This document shows positions 25,852-34,882 of a stretch of DNA of 64,000 nucleotides, one piece after another; within the stretch, counting starts at the first letter, position 1, and every line of letters begins with the position of its first letter. The translations under genes and the position numbers were made by a program. The stretch lies in the NCBI GenBank assembly GCA_964369755.1, contig CAYJFY010000008.1:10993-74992 (forward strand). The letters are read 5' to 3'. The notes below the pieces were generated by a model. It ran no database searches, had not been told where the DNA came from, and worked only from the letters and a program-made list of their open reading frames with translations. The DNA comes from CAUPWF01 sp964369755. Lineage in GTDB: Bacteria; Bacillota; Clostridia; Lachnospirales; Lachnospiraceae.

Positions 25852-26644
25852 GCATCAAGAGATTGAGAAACAAGAGGCTTTGGAATTTGCAGTACATGCA
25901 GGTGAAGTCCTACTGAAAAATGGTGCAGAGGTGTTTCGTGTGGAAGAAACGATTACACACATCAGCAAACACTATGAGATAGAAGATTTAGATGTATTTA
26001 CCTTAAGCAATGGATTTTACATTACGGCAAAGAAAGAGGGGAATGAGAATTTCTCTAAGGTAAAACATGTTCCGCTATCAGGGGCACACCTTGGGATTGT
26101 TACAGAAGTAAATGATTTGTCCAGACAGGTTTGTTCTGGAAATATTTCATTATCGGATGCCAAGGAGAAGTTAAAAGAGATAGAGAAGATACCGCCGAAA
26201 CGACCGTATTTTCGGATTTTGGCAGCAGGTATCGGAAGTGGTTTATTTAGTTATTTGTTAGAGGCGACCGTTTTGGATAGCCTTGTGACTATGTTGATCG
26301 GCATGATGTTATATGCCTTTGTAATAGTGTGTGAAAAGCACAAGCTTTCAAAGCTCATTGTAAATACAGTGGGTGGGGGTCTGATCACTTGTCTCGCATT
26401 GCTTGCAAGTATATTGTTGCAACAGCAAGGAATGCATCTAGATAAGGTGATTATCGGATCCATATTACCATTAGTTCCGGGAGTGGCATTCGTGAATTCC
26501 ATACGAGATGTCACGAATAATGATTTGATATCTGGGATTGTTCGACTCATCGATGCATGGCTGATTTTCGTGTATATAGCTGTGGGAGTTGGAACAGTAT
26601 TAGCCTTTGCAGATAATCTGTTAGGAGGTGTCATCGTATTATGA
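25832..26644 (+). CDS. Threonine/serine exporter, ThrE N-terminal domain protein
   Basis: A 270-residue protein of the ThrP/DUF1212 half of the two-part ThrE exporter. The N-terminal soluble part contains VLLKNGAEVFRVEETI, FTLSNGFYITAK and KHVPLSGAHLG. Four or five membrane segments fill the C-terminal half, including the LVPGVAFVNSIRDVTNNDL stretch. With the next gene it should export threonine or serine by proton motive force. The ATG overlaps rmuC by 20 bases; a weak GAGTTGGAGA site lies upstream. Confidence 0.88.
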   Translation: MTCLNHKHQEIEKQEALEFAVHAGEVLLKNGAEVFRVEETITHISKHYEIEDLDVFTLSNGFYITAKKEGNENFSKVKHVPLSGAHLGIVTEVNDLSRQVCSGNISLSDAKEKLKEIEKIPPKRPYFRILAAGIGSGLFSYLLEATVLDSLVTMLIGMMLYAFVIVCEKHKLSKLIVNTVGGGLITCLALLASILLQQQGMHLDKVIIGSILPLVPGVAFVNSIRDVTNNDLISGIVRLIDAWLIFVYIAVGVGTVLAFADNLLGGVIVL

Positions 26645-27087
26645 TACAAGATATCTTGATGAATATTCTATGTTCCTTTGGAGGAACGGTTGGATTTTCT
26701 ATTTTATTTAATGTCCCGAAGAAATATTATATCTGGTGTGGAATCACAGGTGTGGCAGGGTGGATGATGTATTGCATCATGGAAACCATGTCATCGGTTA
26801 CCACGGCTAGTTTTATCGGTACCATGGTGGTGGTACTGATGTCGAGGGTATTGGCAGTCTATAAGAAATGCCCGATTACAATCTTCTTGGTGTCAGGGAT
26901 ATTCCCTTTGATACCGAGCTCGAATGTATATTATACTGCATATTACTTATTTCAAAATGAAGTAGGGATGGCAGTGGATAGAGGAATGCTAGCGATTAAG
27001 GTAGCATTTGCAATGGTAATGGCGATTGTATTTGTAGTTTCCATTCCAAAAGAAAAGTTTGAAAGAAAAATAAAAAAACAGAAATAG
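26641..27087 (+). CDS. Threonine/serine exporter, small membrane subunit (ThrE_2)
   Basis: A 148-residue membrane protein with about four hydrophobic segments (ILCSFGGTVGFSILFNVPKK near the start; FLVSGIFPLIPSSNVYYTAY in the second half). It corresponds to the DUF3815 half of split ThrE exporters. The ATGA overlap with the previous gene and a TTAGGAGG site upstream indicate stoichiometric synthesis of the two halves. The basic C-terminus is cytoplasmic. It is followed after 10 bases by aroF. Confidence 0.88.
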   Translation: MIQDILMNILCSFGGTVGFSILFNVPKKYYIWCGITGVAGWMMYCIMETMSSVTTASFIGTMVVVLMSRVLAVYKKCPITIFLVSGIFPLIPSSNVYYTAYYLFQNEVGMAVDRGMLAIKVAFAMVMAIVFVVSIPKEKFERKIKKQK

Positions 27088-27097
27088 GAGAAGAAAG

Positions 27098-28111
27098 ATG
27101 ATTATTGTATTAAAACCAAACGCAACACAGGAACAAGTAGACAAAGTAGTGGGAAGAATTCACAAGCGTGGATTGGACACACATATTGTAGCAGGTGCTG
27201 GACAGACTGTAATCGGATGTATCGGGGACACTGCAAAAATCGATGCTAAGTTATTCGAAGTGAGCGAGTATGTGGATAAGGTTATGCATGTACAAGAGCC
27301 ATTTAAGTTGGCAAACCGTGCGTTCCACCCAGAAGATTCTATCATAGATGTATCAGGAGTAAAAATCGGTGGAGACAATATCGCGGTGATCGCAGGACCT
27401 TGTTCCATTGAGTCCAAAGAGCAAGTGCTTGAGATTGCAAAAAGAACACAGGCAGCAGGAGCACAGCTTCTTAGAGGAGGAGCATTCAAGCCGAGAACAA
27501 GCCCATATAGCTTCCAAGGAATGGGAGAAGAAGGTTTGGACATTTTGTGTGAAGTAAGAGAAATGACAGGAATGCCAATCGTAACAGAGTTGATGTCTAC
27601 AGACTATATTGATCTATTTGATGAGAGAGTTGACTTGATCCAAATCGGTGCAAGAAATATGCAAAACTTTGATCTATTGAAGCAATTAGGAAGAACAAAG
27701 AAACCAATCCTTCTTAAGAGAGGGTTGACTGCTACATTTGAAGAGTGGATTATGTCTGCAGAATATATTATGGCATCCGGAAATAAGAACGTTATCTTAT
27801 GTGAGCGTGGAGTGCGTACATTCGAGACATACACAAGAAATACATTAGATTTGCAAAGTATTCCAGTATTGAAGAAGAAATCACATCTCCCAATCGTAAT
27901 CGACCCAAGCCATGCAGGTGGAAAATGGTGGTTGGTAAATCCAATGGCTTGTGCATCAGTGGCAGCTGGAGCAGATGGTCTTATGATAGAAGTACACAAT
28001 GACCCAGAATCGGCACTATGTGATGGGGCACAATCACTACGCCCAGAGAATTTTGAAGATACGATGGAGAAAATCCGTAAGATTGCTCCAGTATTTGGGA
28101 AGAAATTTTAA
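27098..28111 (+). CDS. aroF: 3-deoxy-7-phosphoheptulonate synthase (DAHP synthase)
   Basis: A 337-residue class I-beta DAHP synthase, first step of the shikimate pathway (PEP + erythrose 4-phosphate). The N-terminal 80 residues form the ferredoxin-like regulatory domain (MIIVLKPNATQEQVDKVV). The barrel shows VIAGPCSIESKEQVLEIA, GGAFKPRTSPYSFQG, QIGARNMQNF, ILLKRGLTATFEEW, CERGVRTFE and VIDPSHAGGKW. The regulatory domain usually gives feedback inhibition by Tyr or chorismate products. AGGAGAAG precedes the ATG. aroB follows 48 bases later. Confidence 0.95.
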   Translation: MIIVLKPNATQEQVDKVVGRIHKRGLDTHIVAGAGQTVIGCIGDTAKIDAKLFEVSEYVDKVMHVQEPFKLANRAFHPEDSIIDVSGVKIGGDNIAVIAGPCSIESKEQVLEIAKRTQAAGAQLLRGGAFKPRTSPYSFQGMGEEGLDILCEVREMTGMPIVTELMSTDYIDLFDERVDLIQIGARNMQNFDLLKQLGRTKKPILLKRGLTATFEEWIMSAEYIMASGNKNVILCERGVRTFETYTRNTLDLQSIPVLKKKSHLPIVIDPSHAGGKWWLVNPMACASVAAGADGLMIEVHNDPESALCDGAQSLRPENFEDTMEKIRKIAPVFGKKF

Positions 28112-28159
28112 ATAAGTCAAAAGATACGGTCAAAAGGTCAGAGATAGGAAGTTGGGAAT

Positions 28160-29206
28160 ATGAGAGAATTAACAGTAGGCTTAGGGAAGAAGAGTTATAA
28201 TATTTATATTGAAAATGGATTATTAAACCAAGTCAACCATTATGTGGGACAGGTATATAAGGGAAAGAAGATATTAATCATCTCGGATGACAATGTATTC
28301 CCGCTCTATGGCGAGAAATTGGTAGAAGATTTGAGTAAAACATACGAATGCATCTCCCATGTGATTCCGCATGGAGAGCAGTCGAAGACATTAGCCATTG
28401 CCAATGAAATTTATGGAACATTAGCCGATGCTAGCTTTAGTCGCTCTGACATGGTGCTTGCCCTTGGAGGCGGTGTGGTCGGGGACTTGGCTGGATTTGT
28501 GGCAGCCACATTCTTGCGCGGAATCAAGTTCATGCAAATTCCAACGACCCTCTTGGCTCAAGTAGACTCATCCGTAGGCGGAAAGGTTGCAGTGGATCTT
28601 CCACAAGGGAAGAATCTAGTTGGAAACTTTTATCAACCGATGTTGGTATTGATTGATCCTCTTGTATTAGACACTTTGACGCCAAGATTCTTTCTAGATG
28701 GGATGGGGGAAGTGATTAAATATGGTTGCATTCAGAGCAAATCACTTTTCGAGCAATTAAAGTCCATGAATGGGCTAGATGAATTGAAGACTCATCTCAC
28801 AGATATTATCTATGAGTGTGTCGATTGTAAGAGGATTGTGGTAGAAGAGGATGAAAAAGATACGGGGATTCGAATGATTCTTAATTTTGGACATACCTTG
28901 GCACATGCAATCGAGCAGTATTATCAGTACGACCGTGAGAGTCATGGAGAAGCAGTTGCAATCGGAATGTATCAGATTATGCAGATTGCGGAGAAAAAAG
29001 GAATTGTAGAAGTAGGACTAGCAGCTGAAATCAAAGAGATATTGGTACAATATGGATTGCCATATGAATCAGATATCGAACAGAAGCTCTTACTAGATGC
29101 GATTCAAAAAGATAAGAAGAATTTCGGTGATGTGTTAAATATCATCTTGTTAAAGGAAATTGGAGAAAGCTATATCTATCAAACAAACGTAGAGTTCTTC
29201 GCATAA
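28160..29206 (+). CDS. aroB: 3-dehydroquinate synthase
   Basis: A 348-residue NAD- and metal-dependent enzyme turning DAHP into 3-dehydroquinate, second step of the shikimate pathway. Key parts are the NAD site VLALGGGVVGDLAGFVAAT, the substrate region QIPTTLLAQVDSSVGGKV, KNLVGNFYQP and the metal ligands in ILNFGHTLAHAIE and ESHGEAVAIGM. Length is normal. The start follows GATAGGAAGTTGGG. Together with aroF it supplies chorismate for the trp operon at the far end of the window. Confidence 0.95.
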   Translation: MRELTVGLGKKSYNIYIENGLLNQVNHYVGQVYKGKKILIISDDNVFPLYGEKLVEDLSKTYECISHVIPHGEQSKTLAIANEIYGTLADASFSRSDMVLALGGGVVGDLAGFVAATFLRGIKFMQIPTTLLAQVDSSVGGKVAVDLPQGKNLVGNFYQPMLVLIDPLVLDTLTPRFFLDGMGEVIKYGCIQSKSLFEQLKSMNGLDELKTHLTDIIYECVDCKRIVVEEDEKDTGIRMILNFGHTLAHAIEQYYQYDRESHGEAVAIGMYQIMQIAEKKGIVEVGLAAEIKEILVQYGLPYESDIEQKLLLDAIQKDKKNFGDVLNIILLKEIGESYIYQTNVEFFA

Positions 29207-29240
29207 GAAGTATTTTGGATATATGAGAAGGGGATTTCAT

Positions 29241-29984
29241 ATGAGATTAGAGAATAAAGTTGCGATTGTAACAGGGGCTGGTAAGGGTATTGGAAAAGAA
29301 ACTGCATTGATGCTAGCAGAAGAGGGTGCGATTGTAGTCGCTGTTTCAAGAACGCAATCGGATTTAGATAAGATTATTGAGGAAGTAGAGTCTCTTGGTG
29401 GACGTGGCTTGGCAGTTACAGCCGATCTAACGATTGGGGAAGAAGTGCAAGCTATGGTAGATACGGTAATGAATGAATATGGCCGGATCGACATTCTAGT
29501 GAATAATGCCGGAGGCTATCCAAAAGAAATCTACGATAACATTGAACATCAAGCGATTAAGATCTGGGATTGGTCTGAGGAACAATGGGATCAGATTATT
29601 AAGACAAACTTGAAACCAACATTTTTATGCACAAGCAAGGTGGCTCCGATTATGATGGAGCAAAGGAGTGGAGATATCATCAATGTTTCTTCACGAATGG
29701 GAAGAATAGCATCGCAGATGGGTGCCTATGCCGTTGCAAAAGGCGGGATTGTAACCTTGACTAAGACTTGTGGAATCCAGCTACAAGAATATGGGGTAAG
29801 AGCAAATTGTGTAGCCCCTGGGATTGTGGATACACCAGGGCAGCGCGTATACAATCATTCGGTAGGACAAGATGAGATTCCGATGGGAGATGCGAAGGAT
29901 GTACCGAGAGCAGTCCTTTATCTTGTGTTAGATGCACCAAAGGTTATGACAGGTCAAACTTTAGATTTGTTTACGACAGTTTAA
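29241..29984 (+). CDS. SDR-family oxidoreductase
   Basis: A 247-residue short-chain dehydrogenase. The cofactor motif is VTGAGKGIGKETA, followed by VNNAGGYPK. The catalytic Ser is in INVSSRMGRIASQ and the YxxxK in AYAVAKGG. Relatives reduce ketoacyl groups, sugars or steroids; the substrate here is unknown. The start is the ATG behind AAGGGGATTTCAT; a longer frame begins 18 bases upstream. It follows aroB by 34 bases and may be cotranscribed, but is not a known shikimate enzyme. Confidence 0.88.
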   Translation: MRLENKVAIVTGAGKGIGKETALMLAEEGAIVVAVSRTQSDLDKIIEEVESLGGRGLAVTADLTIGEEVQAMVDTVMNEYGRIDILVNNAGGYPKEIYDNIEHQAIKIWDWSEEQWDQIIKTNLKPTFLCTSKVAPIMMEQRSGDIINVSSRMGRIASQMGAYAVAKGGIVTLTKTCGIQLQEYGVRANCVAPGIVDTPGQRVYNHSVGQDEIPMGDAKDVPRAVLYLVLDAPKVMTGQTLDLFTTV

Positions 29985-30017
29985 CTTATACGAAGGAATA
30001 TTGAGAAGAGAAATACA

Positions 30018-31385
30018 ATGAGTGAAATGGGAAGAAAGCAACCAGTATCATTAACAGTAGGAAGTATTAGAACAGGCTTGGTGAGATTTGCCGTGCCTGT
30101 TTTTTGTGCCCTTTTTTTACAGGTGATGTATACTTCGATCGACATGTTGATCGTCGGAAATTTTTCTAGTGTGGAGCATATATCTGGAGTGTCCACTGGA
30201 AGTCAATTGATGAATACACTTACTGCATTGTGTGTAGGATTAGCAATGGGAACTACCATATTTATCGGGCAAAAAATCGGAGAGCATAAAGAGGAAGAGG
30301 TGGAGGGAATCATTACAAACTCTATTCTTTTATTTCTCGTGATGTCCATAATTTCTACCATTATTTTTATGGTGTTAACAGACGAATTGGTGGCCGTTTT
30401 AAATACTCCCAAGGATGCGATAGAAGAAACAACAGCATATGTCATCTATTGCGCGATGGGGATTCCGCTTATATTTTTCTATAATGTGTTAAGTAGCATG
30501 TTCAGAGGATTAGGCGATGCGAAGACACCATTGATTGCAGTAGGGGGTGCATGCGTTATTAATATCGTGGGTGACCTGGTTTTGGTTGCTGGTCTTGATA
30601 TGGGGGCAGCAGGAGCTGCGATTGCTACAGTAGCAGCACAATTTGTGAGTGTAGTGGTATGCACCTATATAATGATGCGGAATAAAATAATCAGAAACTT
30701 AGATGCAAGAAATACTTGGAGAATGAGATTGGATTATGTGAAGAAAATTCTAGGACTTGGAATTCCAGTTGCTCTACAGTCGGTTATGGCAACGTTCTCT
30801 GTGTTAATCTTCACTATGATTGTCAATCGACATGGAATGATTTTTTCAGCAGCAATTGGCCTTGCGGATAAGGTGACAGGATTAACAGTTCTAGTTCCTT
30901 CAGCATTGATGCAAGCACTCTCAGTCTTCGTAGCACAAAATTATGGAGCAGGAAAGAATGATAGAGCAAAGCAAGGCTTGTACACCTGTCTTAGGATTGC
31001 TGCTACCGTAGGCGCAATTACGGCGATTAGTCTTGCCCTATTCGGAGAGGTATTTATCTCCATATTTAATCGAGAACCAGAACTGGTAGAAGCGGCGAAG
31101 ATGTACCTCAATGGTTTTTTGTTGGATACATTTATTGTTACGATTCAATTTAGTTTAATCGGATACTTTAATGGATATGGACAGACAGTATTCGTTATGA
31201 TACAAAGCCTTTTAGGAACTTTTATTCGGATTCCGTTGGTCTATTATATGAGCCTCATCGAACCAGTGTCACTGTTTCGGATTGGAATTGCGACACCGAT
31301 TACGACGAGTTTTCAGATATTGATGTGTACATTATTCTTAGTTTGGTTTACGCGTGGAAAGCAAAAAATAACGATTCAGTCTTGA
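30018..31385 (+). CDS. MATE-family efflux transporter
   Basis: A 455-residue multidrug and toxin extrusion (NorM/DinF-like) protein with about 12 membrane segments in two similar halves. The start of half one is IRTGLVRFAVPVFCALFLQV, then MYTSIDMLIVGNF. LNTLTALCVGLAMGTTIFIGQ (read as two blocks) and PLIFFYNVLSSMFRGLGDA are family-typical. It should export cationic compounds with Na+ or H+ exchange. GAGAAGAG lies upstream. Its stop codon sits inside a strong terminator hairpin. Confidence 0.92.
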   Translation: MSEMGRKQPVSLTVGSIRTGLVRFAVPVFCALFLQVMYTSIDMLIVGNFSSVEHISGVSTGSQLMNTLTALCVGLAMGTTIFIGQKIGEHKEEEVEGIITNSILLFLVMSIISTIIFMVLTDELVAVLNTPKDAIEETTAYVIYCAMGIPLIFFYNVLSSMFRGLGDAKTPLIAVGGACVINIVGDLVLVAGLDMGAAGAAIATVAAQFVSVVVCTYIMMRNKIIRNLDARNTWRMRLDYVKKILGLGIPVALQSVMATFSVLIFTMIVNRHGMIFSAAIGLADKVTGLTVLVPSALMQALSVFVAQNYGAGKNDRAKQGLYTCLRIAATVGAITAISLALFGEVFISIFNREPELVEAAKMYLNGFLLDTFIVTIQFSLIGYFNGYGQTVFVMIQSLLGTFIRIPLVYYMSLIEPVSLFRIGIATPITTSFQILMCTLFLVWFTRGKQKITIQS

Positions 31386-31405
31386 GACTGAATCGTTATT
31401 TTTAT
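31365..31405 (+). terminator. Rho-independent terminator overlapping the MATE stop codon
   Basis: About 16-bp stem AATAACGATTCAGTC/GACTGAATCGTTATT with a TTGA loop and a T-run on the plus strand; A-run upstream also allows termination from the other side. Confidence 0.88.
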
Positions 31406-31406
31406 A

Positions 31407-31530
31407 CAATAGGAAACTACGTTTCCATTGCACAAAAACGCTCCGCGGGGAACGCACTACGGCGCACAGGGAATGATGTCAGCAAGCTGACCGCCGTAGG
31501 CGAGGGTGTGCGGAGCACGCCCTTATTTAC
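31407..31530. repeat. GC-rich nested palindromic intergenic repeat
   Basis: Starts with the small hairpin AATAGGAAAC-TAC-GTTTCCATT (31407-31430). Then comes a nested inverted repeat: GCTCCGC pairs with GCGGAGC, TACGGC with GCCGTA, and a central GTCAGC-AA-GCTGAC hairpin. It is about 60 percent GC by eye in an AT-rich genome and has no coding potential. It lies between two convergent genes. It could be a REP/MITE-like element or a structured transcript end; which one is unknown. Confidence 0.65.
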
Positions 31531-31531
31531 T

Positions 31532-32125
31532 TTAAATCGGGAATTCAAACATATTACGTAATGGAGTCTTACACAATGCTTTTCCAAGGATTGTTGCAAT
31601 GATAATACCAGTAGCAAATTGTCCTAGATTCCAAGGTAAGGCTAGAATTGGTGCGAACCAATTACCATAGATAACACCTTCCGCAACATAGTAGCCGATG
31701 AGCATGAAAATCCCACCAACAAACATAGCGATAATTTTCTTTATAAAGAAACTAGTAACTTTTAATTTGATGGTATCTCCGTGAGAAAGATCTAGTTCTT
31801 CGGCTGCCTTTACAGCTTTTCTTGTAATCATAAAAAGGATGACTCCTGTAAGAAATGCCATGCCTCCTTTTACTACAAATGTCCATGGTGCCCAAATACT
31901 GAATCCGCCTAGGATGTCTCCAAGTGCAGATCCGACTGCGGCTGCAAGGCTTCCGTATTTCCAACCTAGTAGTAATACGGAGAAGAATATCATGGCATCC
32001 CCTAGATGAACATACCCTTGTGTAAATGGTATTGGAACCTTAAATGTCATAGTTGATATTGTAATAAGTGCGGTCATGAGTGCAGTCATTACAAGTTTGA
32101 ATGTTGTATTGCTTGAATTAGTCAT
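31532..32125 (-). CDS. ECF transporter S component
   Basis: A 197-residue integral membrane protein with about six hydrophobic segments, typical of substrate-binding S components of energy-coupling factor vitamin importers. VMTALMTALITISTMTFKVP at the N-terminus and GYVHLGDAMIFFSVLLLGWK, with GSALGDILGGFSIWAPWTFV, are family-like. No A or T components are nearby, so it would share the ECF module encoded elsewhere. The vitamin is not predictable. The start is the ATG behind AGGGAGGAAAAGGAT. Confidence 0.82.
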   Translation of the reverse strand: MTNSSNTTFKLVMTALMTALITISTMTFKVPIPFTQGYVHLGDAMIFFSVLLLGWKYGSLAAAVGSALGDILGGFSIWAPWTFVVKGGMAFLTGVILFMITRKAVKAAEELDLSHGDTIKLKVTSFFIKKIIAMFVGGIFMLIGYYVAEGVIYGNWFAPILALPWNLGQFATGIIIATILGKALCKTPLRNMFEFPI

Positions 32126-32187
32126 ATCCTTTTCCTCCCTTTGGTACCTTCTGATAACTAGCGTAAACATATTATTCACTAATGGAA

Positions 32188-32217
32188 ATTATACCATGTA
32201 TCATGCATACAGTTCAA
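32188..32217 (-). promoter_or_regulatory. Promoter of the ECF S-component gene with palindrome in the spacer
   Basis: On the minus strand TTGAAC (32217-32212) and TATAAT (32193-32188) are 18 bases apart. The spacer contains the inverted repeat TGTAT-N5-ATACA at 32197-32211, the usual place for a repressor site. Confidence 0.6.
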
Positions 32218-32329
32218 ATATAAATTCTAAGTGACAATGTCTTTTGTTTTGTCAATAATATACAATTACTTCTATTTGGCGGTAGTTTATTCATATAGTA
32301 TTAAGGAAATAAACTGAGTTGAGGTATCT

Positions 32330-34048
32330 ATGCAAGATAATTCTATCTGTAAGACACGAATTTTATCCCAAGAATATCGTGATTTTATCATCGGAAATAT
32401 CCTTCCACCTAGTTTCGAAAATATCCATGAAGATCGACTCTGTATGCAAGAAATTGTTTATGGATACGACTGTGTCTATGTAGAAGAGTTTTTGGCAAAT
32501 CCGCTAAAATTAGATGAATATTACTATAATACCATTCCAAACTGCTATAGTTTGCTAGATTTAAATATTATGAATGATGCAGGGATTCTTCCGATACAGA
32601 ACTTTCCAACTTTACAGTTGCAAGGCAATGGAGTTCTAATGGGTTTTATTGACACAGGAATTGATTATCAAAATGATGTGTTTAAGACGTTGGATGGAAG
32701 AACTCGTATCGAGGCGATTTGGGATCAATCCATCCAAACAGGTGCCCCGCCGGATGGATTTCTATATGGAAGCGAATATCGGAGAACGATCATTAATGAG
32801 GCCTTAAAGTCAGAGACTCCATTTGAAGTTGTTCCAAGTATTGATGAGAATGGACATGGAACCTTTCTAGCGAGTATTGCGGCAGGTAGTCCAGATATCG
32901 AGGAGCAGTTTATCGGCGCGGCACCGGAATCAACAATCGCAATGGTGAAGTTAAAACCAGCGAAGAACTATCTAAGGGAGTTTTATTATGTGAAAGAGGA
33001 GGTACCTTGTTATCAGGAAAATGATATCATGTTTGCAATTAAATATCTCAAACAACTAGCGGATGAGATGGAGCTGCCCTTAGTTGTGTGTATTGCTCTT
33101 GGGACCAATCTGGGAAGTCATACTGGGATTGCACCTCTCTCAGATATCCTGAACCAATATGCGGATGTTAGTCAGATGGCGCTTGTGTTAGGCACAGGAA
33201 ACGAAACCAATGAGAAGCATCATTATTATGGTAGGGCATCTTTAGACACTAGTAGGGAAGATCAGATTCAGGAGGTAGAGATACGTGTGGGAGAGAATGT
33301 AAAGGGCTTTGTTCTAGAATTCTGGACAGAGATTCCGAATTTATTTCATCTTTCTGTAGTATCGCCTTCAGGAGAAGAAATTCCTCAAACTCCTTTGAGG
33401 AGGGGAAGTGGTGGGGAGTATTATCTTGTGTTTGAACAGACGAAGATAAGTATTGATTATCGATTATTGGTAGAAAAGTCGAATTCTGAATTGGTATTCT
33501 TTCGATTTACAGATCCTGCCCCCGGGATTTGGAAGATACGTGTAAATCCAATTCAATTGACCGATGGAGGTTATCATCTGTGGACGACAGGTCAAGAATT
33601 TCTGACAGGAGAAGTAGAGTTTTTAGAATCAGATGCGGAAGTTACAATCTGTGAACCTGCCAATGCAACCTTTCCTATCACGGTTTCCTACTACAATAGT
33701 CTACAACAGAGCATTGATATTCATTCAGGAAGAGGGTATACCAGAAGTGGAATCGTGAAGCCGGATTTTGCAGCACCGGGTGTGGATGTGAAGGGCGCAT
33801 TGCCTAAGGGGAGATTTGCTACAAGAACAGGGTCTAGCATTGCGACGGCGATTACCGCGGGAGCAAGTGCTTTGCTGATGGAGTGGAATGTCTATCAATT
33901 GGGAGAAAAGAATATCAGTTCCATACAGATTAAGAACCTCATCATTCTAGGAACTACAAGGGATGATGATATGAGTTACCCAAATGAAGAGTGGGGGTAT
34001 GGAATGTTGGATTTATTTCATACATTCCAAAGAATTCGAGAATTGTAA
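32330..34048 (+). CDS. CspB-like subtilisin-family serine protease
   Basis: A 572-residue S8 peptidase of the clostridial Csp type, which in spore formers processes the cortex lytic enzyme during germination. No signal peptide. The catalytic triad is complete: Asp108 in DTGIDY, His176 in NGHGT, Ser503 in TGSSIATA; the oxyanion Asn is in GTGNETN. A long insert between His and Ser (about residues 290-470) forms the jelly-roll domain of Csp proteases. GAGTTGAGG precedes the ATG. It stands alone, with no CspC-like pseudoprotease beside it. A spore role is inference, since no other sporulation gene is in the window. Confidence 0.85.
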   Translation: MQDNSICKTRILSQEYRDFIIGNILPPSFENIHEDRLCMQEIVYGYDCVYVEEFLANPLKLDEYYYNTIPNCYSLLDLNIMNDAGILPIQNFPTLQLQGNGVLMGFIDTGIDYQNDVFKTLDGRTRIEAIWDQSIQTGAPPDGFLYGSEYRRTIINEALKSETPFEVVPSIDENGHGTFLASIAAGSPDIEEQFIGAAPESTIAMVKLKPAKNYLREFYYVKEEVPCYQENDIMFAIKYLKQLADEMELPLVVCIALGTNLGSHTGIAPLSDILNQYADVSQMALVLGTGNETNEKHHYYGRASLDTSREDQIQEVEIRVGENVKGFVLEFWTEIPNLFHLSVVSPSGEEIPQTPLRRGSGGEYYLVFEQTKISIDYRLLVEKSNSELVFFRFTDPAPGIWKIRVNPIQLTDGGYHLWTTGQEFLTGEVEFLESDAEVTICEPANATFPITVSYYNSLQQSIDIHSGRGYTRSGIVKPDFAAPGVDVKGALPKGRFATRTGSSIATAITAGASALLMEWNVYQLGEKNISSIQIKNLIILGTTRDDDMSYPNEEWGYGMLDLFHTFQRIREL

Positions 34049-34057
34049 GTTGTGAAG

Positions 34058-34624
34058 TTACCCACCGATTAGGAGTCGAACTCCAATTAACACCAATACA
34101 ATCCCACCAAGAATTTCGGCTTTATTGTTGAGTTTTGTTCCGAGTTTTTCGCCAATACGTACGGAGGCAAAGCACATCATAAAAGTAATGCATGCTATGA
34201 TGATGACGGAGGATATCACATAATTAAGCGGTTCATTGCCTAAGGTTACTCCAACACTCAAGGCATCGATGCTAGTTGATATTCCTTGCACTAGCATGAT
34301 TTTAAACGTCAATGATTTGATGGGATTTTCATTACATTCATCATTGGAATTCGTGGAGCGGAATCCAGATAGTAACATGTTGATACCTACAAATCCGAGT
34401 AAAAGAAATGCGATAATATGATTGTATTGGAATAATGAATCTGGCAACAAGCCGATTCCGAAATAACCAATCAGTGGCATAATCCCTTGAAAGATTGCAA
34501 ATGGAAGTGCAATCTCAAGGGATTTTATTATATTTGGTCGATATACGAGACCGTTGGTTGTACAGACACAACTGGCATCGACTGCAAGGCCGACACCAAG
34601 CAAAAATACTTCTATAAATGACAT
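34058..34624 (-). CDS. mntP: MntP-family manganese efflux pump
   Basis: A 188-residue membrane protein with six hydrophobic segments. The two MntP repeats are visible with intramembrane Asp residues in LGVGLAVDASCVCTTNG and QGISTSIDALSVGVTLG. It should export Mn2+. Upstream (34625-34882, 258 bases) I saw no yybP-ykoY Mn riboswitch. AGGAG lies before the ATG. It faces the CspB-like gene tail to tail with 9 bases between. Confidence 0.88.
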   Translation of the reverse strand: MSFIEVFLLGVGLAVDASCVCTTNGLVYRPNIIKSLEIALPFAIFQGIMPLIGYFGIGLLPDSLFQYNHIIAFLLLGFVGINMLLSGFRSTNSNDECNENPIKSLTFKIMLVQGISTSIDALSVGVTLGNEPLNYVISSVIIIACITFMMCFASVRIGEKLGTKLNNKAEILGGIVLVLIGVRLLIGG

Positions 34625-34806
34625 TTGAATACTCCTCTCGCGCTAGGCTTTTTTTGTACTTAATGTTAAATAATCATATCACGGTGTTTCAGATGTTTCA
34701 ATAGCTAGATTGACGAAAAAAATCGATTCAAAGAATCGCTCGTGATTACTTTAAACTTGATAGCAATACTTTACCGAGGTTGTTATGGACTATACATTAA
34801 ATTATA

Positions 34807-34835
34807 TTGCTTAAAAAGTTTCTATAACTTATAAT
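34807..34835 (+). promoter_or_regulatory. Predicted promoter of the decayed AAA-ATPase-like gene
   Basis: TTGCTT at 34807-34812 and TATAAT at 34830-34835, spacer 17 bases, so the gene may still be transcribed. Confidence 0.45.
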
Positions 34836-34882
34836 AATGATATGAACGCATTGGATAATTTAGGGGGCAAAGGGAGACGTAT

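Noticed and set aside
34625..34882. Mn-sensing yybP-ykoY riboswitch before mntP
   Set aside because: No conserved riboswitch core was found on the minus strand in this gap.
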